Below, piece after piece: positions 8,089 through 16,075 of a stretch of 43,679 nucleotides of DNA. The first letter of the stretch is position 1; each line of letters begins with the position of its first letter. The DNA lies in contig NZ_AUBA01000024.1 of the NCBI RefSeq assembly GCF_000429005.1, positions 1 to 43,679 on the forward strand, in the 5' to 3' direction. A program made the position numbers and the translations under genes. Under the pieces are notes generated by a model. That model saw only the letters and a program-made list of their open reading frames with translations, had not been told where the DNA came from and did not search any database. This DNA is from Novosphingobium acidiphilum DSM 19966. Its GTDB lineage: Bacteria; Pseudomonadota; Alphaproteobacteria; Sphingomonadales; Sphingomonadaceae.

Positions 8089-9114
8089 ATGGCCGCGTTC
8101 CCGACTATCTCTGTCTTTTCGTCAATGTACAATGCGTTGCAAAGTACAATCACAACCAGCACATCGTCCTTTGGCAATGGGTTGGCTGGATTGGTTGTTG
8201 GGCCGCTGACGATGGGTGCGGTTGTCTATTTTTTGATTTTGGGCTTTGGCGTGATGCGCGGTGTGATCCAGACGCCGCTTAAGGAACTGGCCTGGCAAAT
8301 AGGCAAAACGGCGCTGGTTTTTATGGCAGCAGGGGCAACGTTTTATTCGAGCGTGATTGTCTCGGGGGTGCCGGCTATTTCTACAGCGATAATCAGTGCG
8401 GGCAGCGGGACAGAAGTCAGCAACGCCGGTGCTCTGTTTGACACCTATGTCAACGAAGTTGGCCAGATTGGCCAGGCGATACTGGATCCTGTCAACAAAG
8501 AAATTTTACAGTCTCAAGGATTTATGGGTGCGCTCACTGGCGCAGCGATGGTTGCTCTCGTTGATGAAGCCGTAGCGTATGCTTGTATTATCTTGCTATA
8601 TATCTTTGCCGGCTTGAGCGGACTGATCGGATTTGTGATTATTGCGTTCGCGTTACTTGGGACGCAGATTTGCGTGGCGCTTGCGCCACTGGCGTTTGCC
8701 AGTTTGTTATTTCCATCATCTAGATTCTTCTTTGATGGCTGGCTTCGCCAGACACTTAATTATTCCCTATTGAATGTTATTATGTCAATTGTGACGGGAA
8801 TAATTACAACACTTATAAAAAATCAAATACCAGTTATTTTGCAGAGCTTGGGCGCGACCTCAATGGTTTCGAGTAACGCCATTGCAACTGTCATCATAAT
8901 GGTAAATGGTGTTATTTTGTATTGCATTGGCACCATCTTCTTCTTCGAAACGCCCAGCATCGCTGCGGGTATCGTCGGCGGGACCGCTTCCGGTGGACAC
9001 GGCGTGCTTCAGGCCGGGCTCAACAGGGCGGTTTTCGGCAAGCTCGGAGGCCGGAAGCTTGGCGGTGGCGGTGCTGGCGGAAGCGGTGCCAAAGGTGGGA
9101 GCATCCGGAACTAG
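8089..9114 (+). CDS. virB6: VirB6 polytopic inner-membrane protein
   Basis: VirB6 is the polytopic core of the inner-membrane T4SS complex. The 341-residue protein shows about six hydrophobic segments (around 30-55, 75-95, 155-195, 200-225, 235-260 and 275-295) and ends in a Gly-rich soluble tail. TAAGGGA precedes the ATG by about 6 nt. The gene body between about 8560 and 8930 is distinctly AT-richer than its neighbours, with runs such as ATAATTACAACACTTATAAA, partly because of Ile/Leu/Phe codons. Confidence 0.93.
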   Translation: MAAFPTISVFSSMYNALQSTITTSTSSFGNGLAGLVVGPLTMGAVVYFLILGFGVMRGVIQTPLKELAWQIGKTALVFMAAGATFYSSVIVSGVPAISTAIISAGSGTEVSNAGALFDTYVNEVGQIGQAILDPVNKEILQSQGFMGALTGAAMVALVDEAVAYACIILLYIFAGLSGLIGFVIIAFALLGTQICVALAPLAFASLLFPSSRFFFDGWLRQTLNYSLLNVIMSIVTGIITTLIKNQIPVILQSLGATSMVSSNAIATVIIMVNGVILYCIGTIFFFETPSIAAGIVGGTASGGHGVLQAGLNRAVFGKLGGRKLGGGGAGGSGAKGGSIRN

Positions 9115-9168
9115 CGGGCGGCATCGCTCAATGGCCGCGCCAAGGGCAATTTTCGAACAGGATCAGGT

Positions 9169-9468
9169 ATGAAGCACTGGCAAATTATCGCGCTCGGGGC
9201 ACTGGCCCTGAGCGCCTGCACAGGGACTCCGCTCAAGAAGCTGCCGGTGTGTGACGGCAAAAGCCGGCGTCCCGCCAACATCTATGGCAGTGTGCTGCCG
9301 AGCTTGCCCGTGCCGATGTTGCCGCGTGAGCAAGGTGTTGACGCGGCCGCAGTGCCGCTCCTCGATGCACAACCGGCACCCGCGGCATCCTCACCTGGCC
9401 GTAGCAAGCCTTTGGCGGAGCCGCACAAACCTTCCCCCGAGGAGCCTGACGATGCCATCGCTAATTGA
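9169..9468 (+). CDS. virB7: VirB7-like lipoprotein
   Basis: VirB7 is the small outer-membrane lipoprotein that anchors VirB9 in the core complex. The 99-residue precursor has a lipoprotein signal peptide with lipobox LSAC (Cys about residue 17). A second cysteine in PVCDGKSRRPAN resembles the VirB7 motif that contacts VirB9. The rest is Pro-rich and probably disordered. Position between virB6 and virB8 is canonical. It is longer than the Agrobacterium protein (about 55 residues), as in many alphaproteobacterial systems. Confidence 0.87.
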   Translation: MKHWQIIALGALALSACTGTPLKKLPVCDGKSRRPANIYGSVLPSLPVPMLPREQGVDAAAVPLLDAQPAPAASSPGRSKPLAEPHKPSPEEPDDAIAN

Positions 9469-9574
9469 GATCGGTTTGCCCGTTCGATGTGGGCGTCACT
9501 CTGCTTCGGGGTCCCGGTGCGCAATTTGCTTTGCTCCCAATGATGCGGGCACCGCCAGGGGGAATCCTGCATGA
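9452..9574 (+). CDS. possible 40-aa ORF bridging virB7 and virB8
   Basis: A 40-codon frame starts inside the end of virB7 with a well-placed GAGGAG (GGAG 7 nt before its ATG). It ends with a TGA that overlaps the ATG of virB8. It has three cysteines and no recognisable domain. The arrangement would pass ribosomes from virB7 to virB8 across the 102-nt gap, so it may be a coupling peptide and not a functional protein. It could be fortuitous, because virB8 has its own good ribosome site (AGGGGGAA). Confidence 0.25.
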   Translation: MPSLIEIGLPVRCGRHSASGSRCAICFAPNDAGTARGNPA

Positions 9575-10290
9575 TGAAACGTCCGCAAGTTCATCAAGGT
9601 CCTACCGCCGGTGCGAAGCTTGTGACACCGGCCGAGAAAGACGATTATTTCAGGGGCGCTGCCAGTTGGGAAGCCGACCGTGTCCGCAGTGCGCAGCGCA
9701 GCGAGGCTGTTGCCTGGATCGTTGCTGGTTGCTCTGGTTTGTGCACGATGGGCGCGATCGTCGCTCTGGTCCTGATGACGCCGCTCAAAACCGTTGTGCC
9801 CTATGTCATCAAGGTCGACAAAAGCACAGGCGAGACCGAGATCGTCGACGTGCTCAAAGGGCCGCCAGGCATTTCAGATATGGATGCTGTCACCCGTCAC
9901 TTTCTGGGCCAGTATACGCGCTTGCGTGAAGGGTGGCTGCCCCAGGCGGCTGACCAGAACAGTTACGCCGTTGGGGCGATGAGCGATCCCACTGAGGCGG
10001 CCCGCTATCGCGACGCGATGATCCCATCCAATCCGTCCAGCCCGGCAGTGTCTGTTGGCAACGCTGGGTTCGTCGAGGTTGCTGTCAGATCGGTGTCGTT
10101 CCTGTCATCCAGTGTGGCACAGGTTCGCTACACCAAGATCACAACCCGCGGTGCAACGCCCCCGGTCGCAGTCAATTGGGTCGCCACCATGACGTTTCGC
10201 TATACGTCAGCGCCGACCAAGGAACGTGATCGGCTTCTCAACCCGCTGGGTTTTCAGGTTGAAAACTGGCGCGCGGATCCGGAGGTTTGA
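9571..10290 (+). CDS. virB8: VirB8 T4SS assembly factor
   Basis: VirB8 is a bitopic inner-membrane protein whose periplasmic NTF2-like domain organises assembly. The 239-residue product has a short cytoplasmic N-terminus, one membrane helix (about 47-70) and the conserved entry to the periplasmic domain PLKTVVPYVIKVDKSTGETE. It ends with the family motif MTFRYTSAPTKERDRLLNPLGFQV. AGGGGGAA lies just upstream of ATG 9571. The next gene starts immediately after it. Complete and standard. Confidence 0.95.
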   Translation: MMKRPQVHQGPTAGAKLVTPAEKDDYFRGAASWEADRVRSAQRSEAVAWIVAGCSGLCTMGAIVALVLMTPLKTVVPYVIKVDKSTGETEIVDVLKGPPGISDMDAVTRHFLGQYTRLREGWLPQAADQNSYAVGAMSDPTEAARYRDAMIPSNPSSPAVSVGNAGFVEVAVRSVSFLSSSVAQVRYTKITTRGATPPVAVNWVATMTFRYTSAPTKERDRLLNPLGFQVENWRADPEV

Positions 10291-10291
10291 A

Positions 10292-11404
10292 ATGCTGCTC
10301 TGGCTCTTCAAGAAAACCTGGACTGTCATGCCACGTGGCGCTGCGCAGCAGATCGCTGAAGGTGATAGCGCTGATATCGATGCTGCGCCGGCGGTTGCAT
10401 CGGTCAGGGCCTCGCGGCCGCCAAGCCAACTGGTGCTGACCGAGAAGGGTGAGCGCAGTCGGTTTTGGCGGATGATGGTTCGCATTTATGCCCGCTTTTA
10501 TGCCTTTTCAATCGGCTGCGTGGTAATTGGCGTGTCCGTGTGTTTATCGGCCACTGGAGTTCCTGTCCGTGCTGCTGAGACACCCAAGGTGGGTGCGGCG
10601 GATTTTCGAGTCCGCGATGTGGACTATGATCCCGATCAGGTGGTGGTGCTGAGCGGCGCGTTTCGCCATGCGGTAGAGATCCAGTTTGGTCAGGGTGAGA
10701 AAGTGAGCCAGGTGGCGCTGGGCGACACGGTTTCCTGGCAAATTGCTCCGGTCGACAACGTCATTTTTCTCAAACCCAGAGAAAAGGCGCAGGATACCAA
10801 TTTGATCGTGCTGACGCAGACTGCGTTCGGGCCGCGCACGTATCATTTTCAGCTGACCATGCAGCCTTCAGCGACGATTTTTGCCGTGCGGTTCCGCTAT
10901 CCGGGCGATGCCGCGCGGATAGCGCAGACGGTCGTTGCGACACAAGCCGCGCTCAAGACACAGAGCGCCGAGACCAGTGTCATGCTGCAAGCGCTCGATC
11001 ATGCGGTCATCGAGGGCCAGCGCAATTTTCGGTATACCAAACAAGGTGATGATACGCTGGCTCCAACCGAAATCAGCGACAACGGCGAGTTCACCGTGCT
11101 GCGCTATCCGGGGCATGCGGATATTCCGTCGATCTTTGCGGTCAATGGCGATGGGGCTGAGGAAATCGTTCCCTTTGATATCCGCGAAGACTTCGTGGTG
11201 ATCCATGCGGTTTACCGGCAGCTTCGGCTGCGCCGCGGCCAGCAGGTGCTGTGCATATGGAACGAGGCACCGCCCCGCAATGATCGGGCATTGCGGACAG
11301 GTACGGTGAGCAATGTGGTGGAGCGCGTGGTCAAACCGCGCCCCGCAGATCCCGTTGGCAACAAGGGCGACGGCGCCAGGGTGGACGGCAATGACGGACA
11401 ATAA
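10292..11404 (+). CDS. virB9: VirB9 outer-membrane complex protein with N-terminal extension
   Basis: VirB9 forms the periplasmic and outer-membrane core with VirB7 and VirB10. The conserved body begins around residue 97 (PKVGAADFRVRDVDYDP) and includes NFRYTKQGDDTLAPTEISDN and VLCIWNEAPP, typical of the CagX/VirB9 family. The start at 10292 has a strong GGAGG 6 nt upstream. It gives 370 residues, with about 60 extra residues before a segment that resembles an ordinary signal peptide (MMVRIYARFYAFSIG..., cleavage near VRA|AE at about 95). Either the protein has an unusual cytoplasmic extension, or translation begins at 10472/10475 where the ribosome site is poor. The stop overlaps virB10 by 14 nt. 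Confidence 0.93.
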   Translation: MLLWLFKKTWTVMPRGAAQQIAEGDSADIDAAPAVASVRASRPPSQLVLTEKGERSRFWRMMVRIYARFYAFSIGCVVIGVSVCLSATGVPVRAAETPKVGAADFRVRDVDYDPDQVVVLSGAFRHAVEIQFGQGEKVSQVALGDTVSWQIAPVDNVIFLKPREKAQDTNLIVLTQTAFGPRTYHFQLTMQPSATIFAVRFRYPGDAARIAQTVVATQAALKTQSAETSVMLQALDHAVIEGQRNFRYTKQGDDTLAPTEISDNGEFTVLRYPGHADIPSIFAVNGDGAEEIVPFDIREDFVVIHAVYRQLRLRRGQQVLCIWNEAPPRNDRALRTGTVSNVVERVVKPRPADPVGNKGDGARVDGNDGQ

Positions 11405-12788
11405 TGATCATAGCCATGAACAGGGCGAACCTGAAGGTCAGCGATTCCAACAGCATTTTGGCATGGCTGATGGCGATGATGAAGGCGAAGTGCGCGGTGA
11501 GCGCTCACGGCTCAATCCAGATGCCGTCCCCGACGAGATCTCGGGACAAAATGCTGCGAAGCTGGGTTCGGGCATCAGCCTGTATTGGCTTGCGGCGGCC
11601 AGCGCTGCAGCGTTGATTATTGGCTCTGTGGGTACGTTGGTACTTAATTACTCCAATGCCTCAAAGGTCAAGCCCCAGACTACATCCCAAGGTACTGCCG
11701 TCGATCCGAACAAAACCAATAAAGAACCGCCCCCGCCGCCGCCGCCGCCTGGTAATCCGCAATCTCAGATCGCTGGTCTTTTGGGCCCCAATTCAGGCGC
11801 CATTCCGCCTCCGGTAAATTGTCCTGGGGTTCCGGCCGGGGTTGCGGTCGGTATCGACTGCAAGCCGCTTCCGCCCGATCAGACGACCATGACCAACACA
11901 CCGGGCGCACCAGGCGCCGGTAAGCCGATCACGCCTGCGATGCAGCGCGCCGCCGCCCGTCAGCAGATGGCGGATGCCGCCCGCCGCGCCCCCGTCATGG
12001 CATTTTCTGCGAGTTATCAACCTGTGCCCCAGGCAGGAGGTTCTTCTGAAGGTATAGTGCCCGCTCCAACATCTGTCCCAACCGCTCGCCCGGTTTTGCC
12101 TGTCGCGCCCGCAGCCTTACCTGGTGGAAGCGCTCTTCCTGGCAATGGCCTTTCTGTGGGAGCCACAGATTTCACCAGCAAGCTTGGGCACGCCAGGATC
12201 GAGACCGTGCGCGCGACGATGGTGGCAAACCGGTCCTTCCTGCTGGCGGCAGGGACACTCATCCCGTGCACCATGCAGACCGCGATTAACAGCACCCAGG
12301 CCGGATTTGTCGCGTGCGTGATCAATCACGACGTCTATAGCGAAGACGGCAAGGTGGTCCTTCTTGACAAGGGCACCAAAGTCCTGGGGCAGTATTCGGG
12401 CGGTATCCAGCAAGGGCAAGCGCGCTTGTTTGTGGTCTGGATACGTGCGCTCACGCCGCGCGGTGTCGCAATCGATCTGGGCTCGCCAGCTGCTGATGAG
12501 CTCGGCCGCGCCGGCGTTGCGGGTGGAGTTGACAGCCAGTTCTGGGCTCGCTTCGGGGCGGCGCTGATGCTCTCGGTGATCGAGGATGCGACCAACATCG
12601 TCGGCCGGTCTGTCGCCAGCTATGGATCGAACACCACGCAGGTTCCCAGTTCAGCGGCGCAAACCGTTTTGCAGAACACGATCAACATTCCACCGGTCCT
12701 GAAGAAGAACCAGGGTGATCTGGCGAGCATCTTCGTGGCAAAGGATTTCGATTTCAGTTCGGTCTACGGTGTGAGGCTCCGCCGGTGA
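11391..12788 (+). CDS. virB10: VirB10 / TrbI energy-transducing core protein
   Basis: VirB10 spans inner and outer membranes and responds to ATP use by VirB11/VirD4. The 465-residue protein has an acidic cytoplasmic tail, one membrane helix (about 62-86) and a proline-rich periplasmic linker with eight consecutive prolines (about 113-120). The conserved C-terminal barrel starts near TRAQLNRI-like positions, with GTLIPCTMQTAINSTQAG and VVLLDKGTKVLGQYSGG. These are classic VirB10/TrbI motifs. It overlaps virB9 at its start and virB11 at its end (GTGA). Confidence 0.95.
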   Translation: MTDNNDHSHEQGEPEGQRFQQHFGMADGDDEGEVRGERSRLNPDAVPDEISGQNAAKLGSGISLYWLAAASAAALIIGSVGTLVLNYSNASKVKPQTTSQGTAVDPNKTNKEPPPPPPPPGNPQSQIAGLLGPNSGAIPPPVNCPGVPAGVAVGIDCKPLPPDQTTMTNTPGAPGAGKPITPAMQRAAARQQMADAARRAPVMAFSASYQPVPQAGGSSEGIVPAPTSVPTARPVLPVAPAALPGGSALPGNGLSVGATDFTSKLGHARIETVRATMVANRSFLLAAGTLIPCTMQTAINSTQAGFVACVINHDVYSEDGKVVLLDKGTKVLGQYSGGIQQGQARLFVVWIRALTPRGVAIDLGSPAADELGRAGVAGGVDSQFWARFGAALMLSVIEDATNIVGRSVASYGSNTTQVPSSAAQTVLQNTINIPPVLKKNQGDLASIFVAKDFDFSSVYGVRLRR

Positions 12789-13840
12789 AACCCGGGGCGG
12801 CACACGCTGGATCTCTGGAGCATGATGCACGCCATCATGCGTCGGATCACGCCAACTATGATTTTCACGCTCTTCCGCTTGCGCCGTTCTTGGCGCGTGA
12901 CGACGTCAGCGAAATTACCATCAACCGGCCGTTCGAGGTGGCTGTCGAGACCCGAAATGGGTGGGAATTTTTCGAAGTACCCGAGTTCAGCTACGATTGG
13001 TTGATTTCGCTGGCGAAGCTCTCCGCCGCGTTGACCAAGCAAGACGTCAACGATGTGTCGGGCGTCTGCTCTTCGGTGCTTCCTGGCGGCGAGCGTGTGC
13101 AGATTGTTATCCCGCCATCGGTCGAGGCCGGCACTGTCTCGATTACGATCCGCAAGGCGTCGAAAACCGATATGGATATCGACGATTTTGCCGGGGCCGG
13201 GCTCTTCAATGAAGTGCGCGGGTTTGGTGACGGTCGCTCGGGTGATGATGAGCTTCTTGCCTTGCGAGCACAGAATGATTGGCCGGGGTTTTTCCGGACA
13301 GCCGTCAAGGCTCGCAAGAATATATTGATCAGCGGCGCTACAGGGTCGGGCAAGACCAGCCTTTCCAAAGCCCTCATCAAGCTGATTCCCGACTACGAGC
13401 GGGTGCTGACGATTGAGGATACCCGTGAGCTTGTGGTTGGCCACCGCAACCGCGTGCACATGATGTATTCCAAGGACGCCAAGAGCAAGTCGAAGGTCGG
13501 TGCCAAGCAGCTGCTTGAATCGGCGCTTCGCATGCGGCCGGATCGGATTTTGCTCCAGGAGCTGCGCGACGAGGTGGCGTTCTTCTATCTGCGCAATGTC
13601 AATTCCGGACACCCCGGCTCGATCACCACCGCGCACGCGAACACGGCAAAGGGCGCGCTGGAACAGCTGACCTTGCTCGTCAAGGAATCGGATGCCGGCA
13701 AGAACCTGGCACGCGAAGACATCAGAGCCATGCTGCACAGCCTGATCGATATCGTCGTCCAGATGCACAAATTTCCGCCGGAGAATGGCATGCCTGCACG
13801 CTATCGCATGACGGAAGTGTGGCTGATCCCTGATTTGTGA
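12785..13840 (+). CDS. virB11: VirB11 hexameric ATPase
   Basis: VirB11 is the cytoplasmic hexameric traffic ATPase that switches the system between pilus building and DNA transfer. The 351-residue protein has Walker A GATGSGKT (about 184-191), an Asp box around TIEDTRELV, Walker B RILLQELRDE, and the His box SGHPGSITTAHAN. A GTG start at 12785 overlaps the virB10 stop (GTGA). Starting there keeps the N-terminal domain complete. The first 25 residues are His-rich and not obviously conserved. Confidence 0.96.
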   Translation: MKPGAAHAGSLEHDARHHASDHANYDFHALPLAPFLARDDVSEITINRPFEVAVETRNGWEFFEVPEFSYDWLISLAKLSAALTKQDVNDVSGVCSSVLPGGERVQIVIPPSVEAGTVSITIRKASKTDMDIDDFAGAGLFNEVRGFGDGRSGDDELLALRAQNDWPGFFRTAVKARKNILISGATGSGKTSLSKALIKLIPDYERVLTIEDTRELVVGHRNRVHMMYSKDAKSKSKVGAKQLLESALRMRPDRILLQELRDEVAFFYLRNVNSGHPGSITTAHANTAKGALEQLTLLVKESDAGKNLAREDIRAMLHSLIDIVVQMHKFPPENGMPARYRMTEVWLIPDL

Positions 13841-13865
13841 AGGGCCTCTGAAATGGACGCACTGC

Positions 13866-16061
13866 ATGCAGACCCGATATCAGCGTAGCGACTTCTCGAT
13901 CGGCGAGGCGGTTTTTTTGGGAGCCGCCGCCAGCGCCATTCTTGCGCCGATCATCGGCGTGCTGTTGGTGCTCTACAAACTCCACCTGCTCAACCAGTTT
14001 TTCAAGTCAGGTCCAGAGAAATTCCCTGCCGTTGCGCTGATGGTGTGGAAACTGTCCGGGTCTCCCGAGGTCTTTGCACCGCTTGTCATGGGCAGTTGCC
14101 TCGCCGCCGTCCTGGGTGTTGCGCTGGGATCCAGCTTGCTGTTCGAGCGCCAGAGTCTGCACGGCAACGAACGGCTCGCTAACAACCGCGATGTCCAGCG
14201 CATGGGTTTGTTCGATGCGGATGGGCCGATCCTGGGCTTGTGGAAGAACCGGTATCTGCGCGCGTCGATGCTCAAGGGGCAGCATACCTTTGTCTGTGCA
14301 CCAACCGGTGAAGGCAAGGGCGTCAGCTTCATGATTCCGAACCTGTTTAGCTGGCCGGGCTCTGCGCTCGTCACGGACATCAAGCGGGAAAATTTTGAAA
14401 TCACTTCGGGTCATCGCAGCAAGGTGCTCAAGAACCGGATTTACATTCTTGATGTGCTCAATGAGGACGGGCGCAGCCACAGTTTTAATGTGCTCGGCTA
14501 TATCAATCGTGATGATCCCATACAGGTTGTCAGCGAATTGCAGGTGGTGGCCGGCCAGCTGATTCCCTACACGGATGGCACCAACCCCTTTTTTACGGAT
14601 AGCCCGCAAGCCTTGTTCGTGGCCATCGGCGCCTATGTCGCGGCTGAATCGTCCATGCCCTGGACGATGGGCTCAATCTACGAAGTTCTGAACGTCGCGC
14701 CGGGCAAGGCGTTGCGTGAATTCTTGAGCTTGTGTGACAAGGACGAAGAGGTACGCCGTAGGGCCACCCATCAGGCCAGGGTGATCATGGCTTCAATGGT
14801 TATGCTGTTCGAAGCGGGCAACGGGGAGACCGCGCGCAATGTGGCAGCTACGCTCAATTCGCGGATGACGCTGTGGTCGGACGCACGCGTCGACTATCTG
14901 ACGCAAAAAAGCGATTTTGATCTGCGTGACATGCGAAGCAAACGGATGACCATCTATCTGTCTTCGCCCCCTGGTGAGTTGGTCAAGGTCGCCCCCCTTT
15001 ACAGTCTGATTTTCCAGCAGCTGGCCGCGCTCAATACGCTCCAAGAGATTGAACGGCCGATGAACTGGAAGGGGCGCGTTAAGTTTGTGCGCGAGCACTG
15101 GCGCCATTTTTGCCCCGCCATTGGCTGGCCGCTGCTGTCGCCGTTCTGGTGGTGGTTCCGTGGCAATCCCGCTCGGTGGTGGTCTTTGAAAGGTCGTTAT
15201 TGGGCTGGTTTCAAGGCAGCTTGGTCGCGTTTCCACATGGTTCGGAGTCAGTGGCACGACCTTAAGTATGTTGCTTCGGAGTTGTACCGCACGGGTCGCC
15301 CCCTCTATCTGGACGCTAAAAGCGAGAGCAAGGCTATCCCGGTCATGCTGCTGCTCGATGAGTTTCCTCAGTTCGGGGAGATGCCGTCGATCCGCCGCGG
15401 GCTTTCGTTTTATCGAAGCTATGGCTTGCTTATCAATGTGATCTGCCAGAGCCCTGCCGACATCGAGACCATCTACAAGGCCTCTTCCGAGGTCATGATG
15501 GACAATCTCAAGATGAAACTGTTCTACGCGCCATCCAGCAGGAAACTGAGCGAGGAAATATCCAGCTGGATTGGCACGTATACCGCCGGGTCGAAATCAC
15601 GTAGTGACAACCGATCCGCTTTGTTTGCGAGCCCGCAGAGTAACCTGGGTTCGTCGAGTGCTGGCGAAGCGGCGCGCGCGGTTATTCTGCCCCAAGAGAT
15701 CCGACAACTCGATGAACGTTTCGGGCTATTGCTGCCCGTACGCGGGCGCGCGGTCAAACATCACCGGATTGTTTGGTACAAGGACAAGCGTTTCAACAAG
15801 CTTCGAATCGCGCCAGTTCCAGTCAAGGCTTATACCCGTGCACAGTTGGAAGCTCATGCGTTCCGCGATGCGTTTGTCACGCTGACCAGCGGCCTCATCC
15901 CACAGGGTGGCCCCCCCGTTCGGCAGGTCATCACCGATATGGGCGAGACCGCTGATTACGCATCAGGATCTTTGGCCGCAAAGCTGAGCAAAATGCAAAA
16001 GCGGATTGATTTTCAGGCAGTCCGCGAAAAATTGACCAGAGAATTGGGCCACTATCGTTAA
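13866..16061 (+). CDS. virD4: VirD4/TraG type IV coupling protein with Trp-rich insertion
   Basis: The coupling protein recruits the relaxosome and secreted proteins to the T4SS. The 731-residue product has two N-terminal membrane helices (about 14-36 and 68-88), Walker A APTGEGKG (about 145-152) and Walker B VMLLLDEFPQFG (about 493-504). Between conserved blocks, residues about 400-485 form an insertion with eleven tryptophans within 63 residues, including a run of three. I do not know this from ordinary VirD4 proteins. The ATG at 13866 has no strong ribosome site; translation may follow from virB11, which ends 25 nt upstream. Confidence 0.95.
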   Translation: MQTRYQRSDFSIGEAVFLGAAASAILAPIIGVLLVLYKLHLLNQFFKSGPEKFPAVALMVWKLSGSPEVFAPLVMGSCLAAVLGVALGSSLLFERQSLHGNERLANNRDVQRMGLFDADGPILGLWKNRYLRASMLKGQHTFVCAPTGEGKGVSFMIPNLFSWPGSALVTDIKRENFEITSGHRSKVLKNRIYILDVLNEDGRSHSFNVLGYINRDDPIQVVSELQVVAGQLIPYTDGTNPFFTDSPQALFVAIGAYVAAESSMPWTMGSIYEVLNVAPGKALREFLSLCDKDEEVRRRATHQARVIMASMVMLFEAGNGETARNVAATLNSRMTLWSDARVDYLTQKSDFDLRDMRSKRMTIYLSSPPGELVKVAPLYSLIFQQLAALNTLQEIERPMNWKGRVKFVREHWRHFCPAIGWPLLSPFWWWFRGNPARWWSLKGRYWAGFKAAWSRFHMVRSQWHDLKYVASELYRTGRPLYLDAKSESKAIPVMLLLDEFPQFGEMPSIRRGLSFYRSYGLLINVICQSPADIETIYKASSEVMMDNLKMKLFYAPSSRKLSEEISSWIGTYTAGSKSRSDNRSALFASPQSNLGSSSAGEAARAVILPQEIRQLDERFGLLLPVRGRAVKHHRIVWYKDKRFNKLRIAPVPVKAYTRAQLEAHAFRDAFVTLTSGLIPQGGPPVRQVITDMGETADYASGSLAAKLSKMQKRIDFQAVREKLTRELGHYR

Positions 16062-16075
16062 CGCAGGAGGTTGGC

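Noticed and set aside
12764..13867. 367-codon minus-strand frame
   Set aside because: Antisense to virB11, with no domain.
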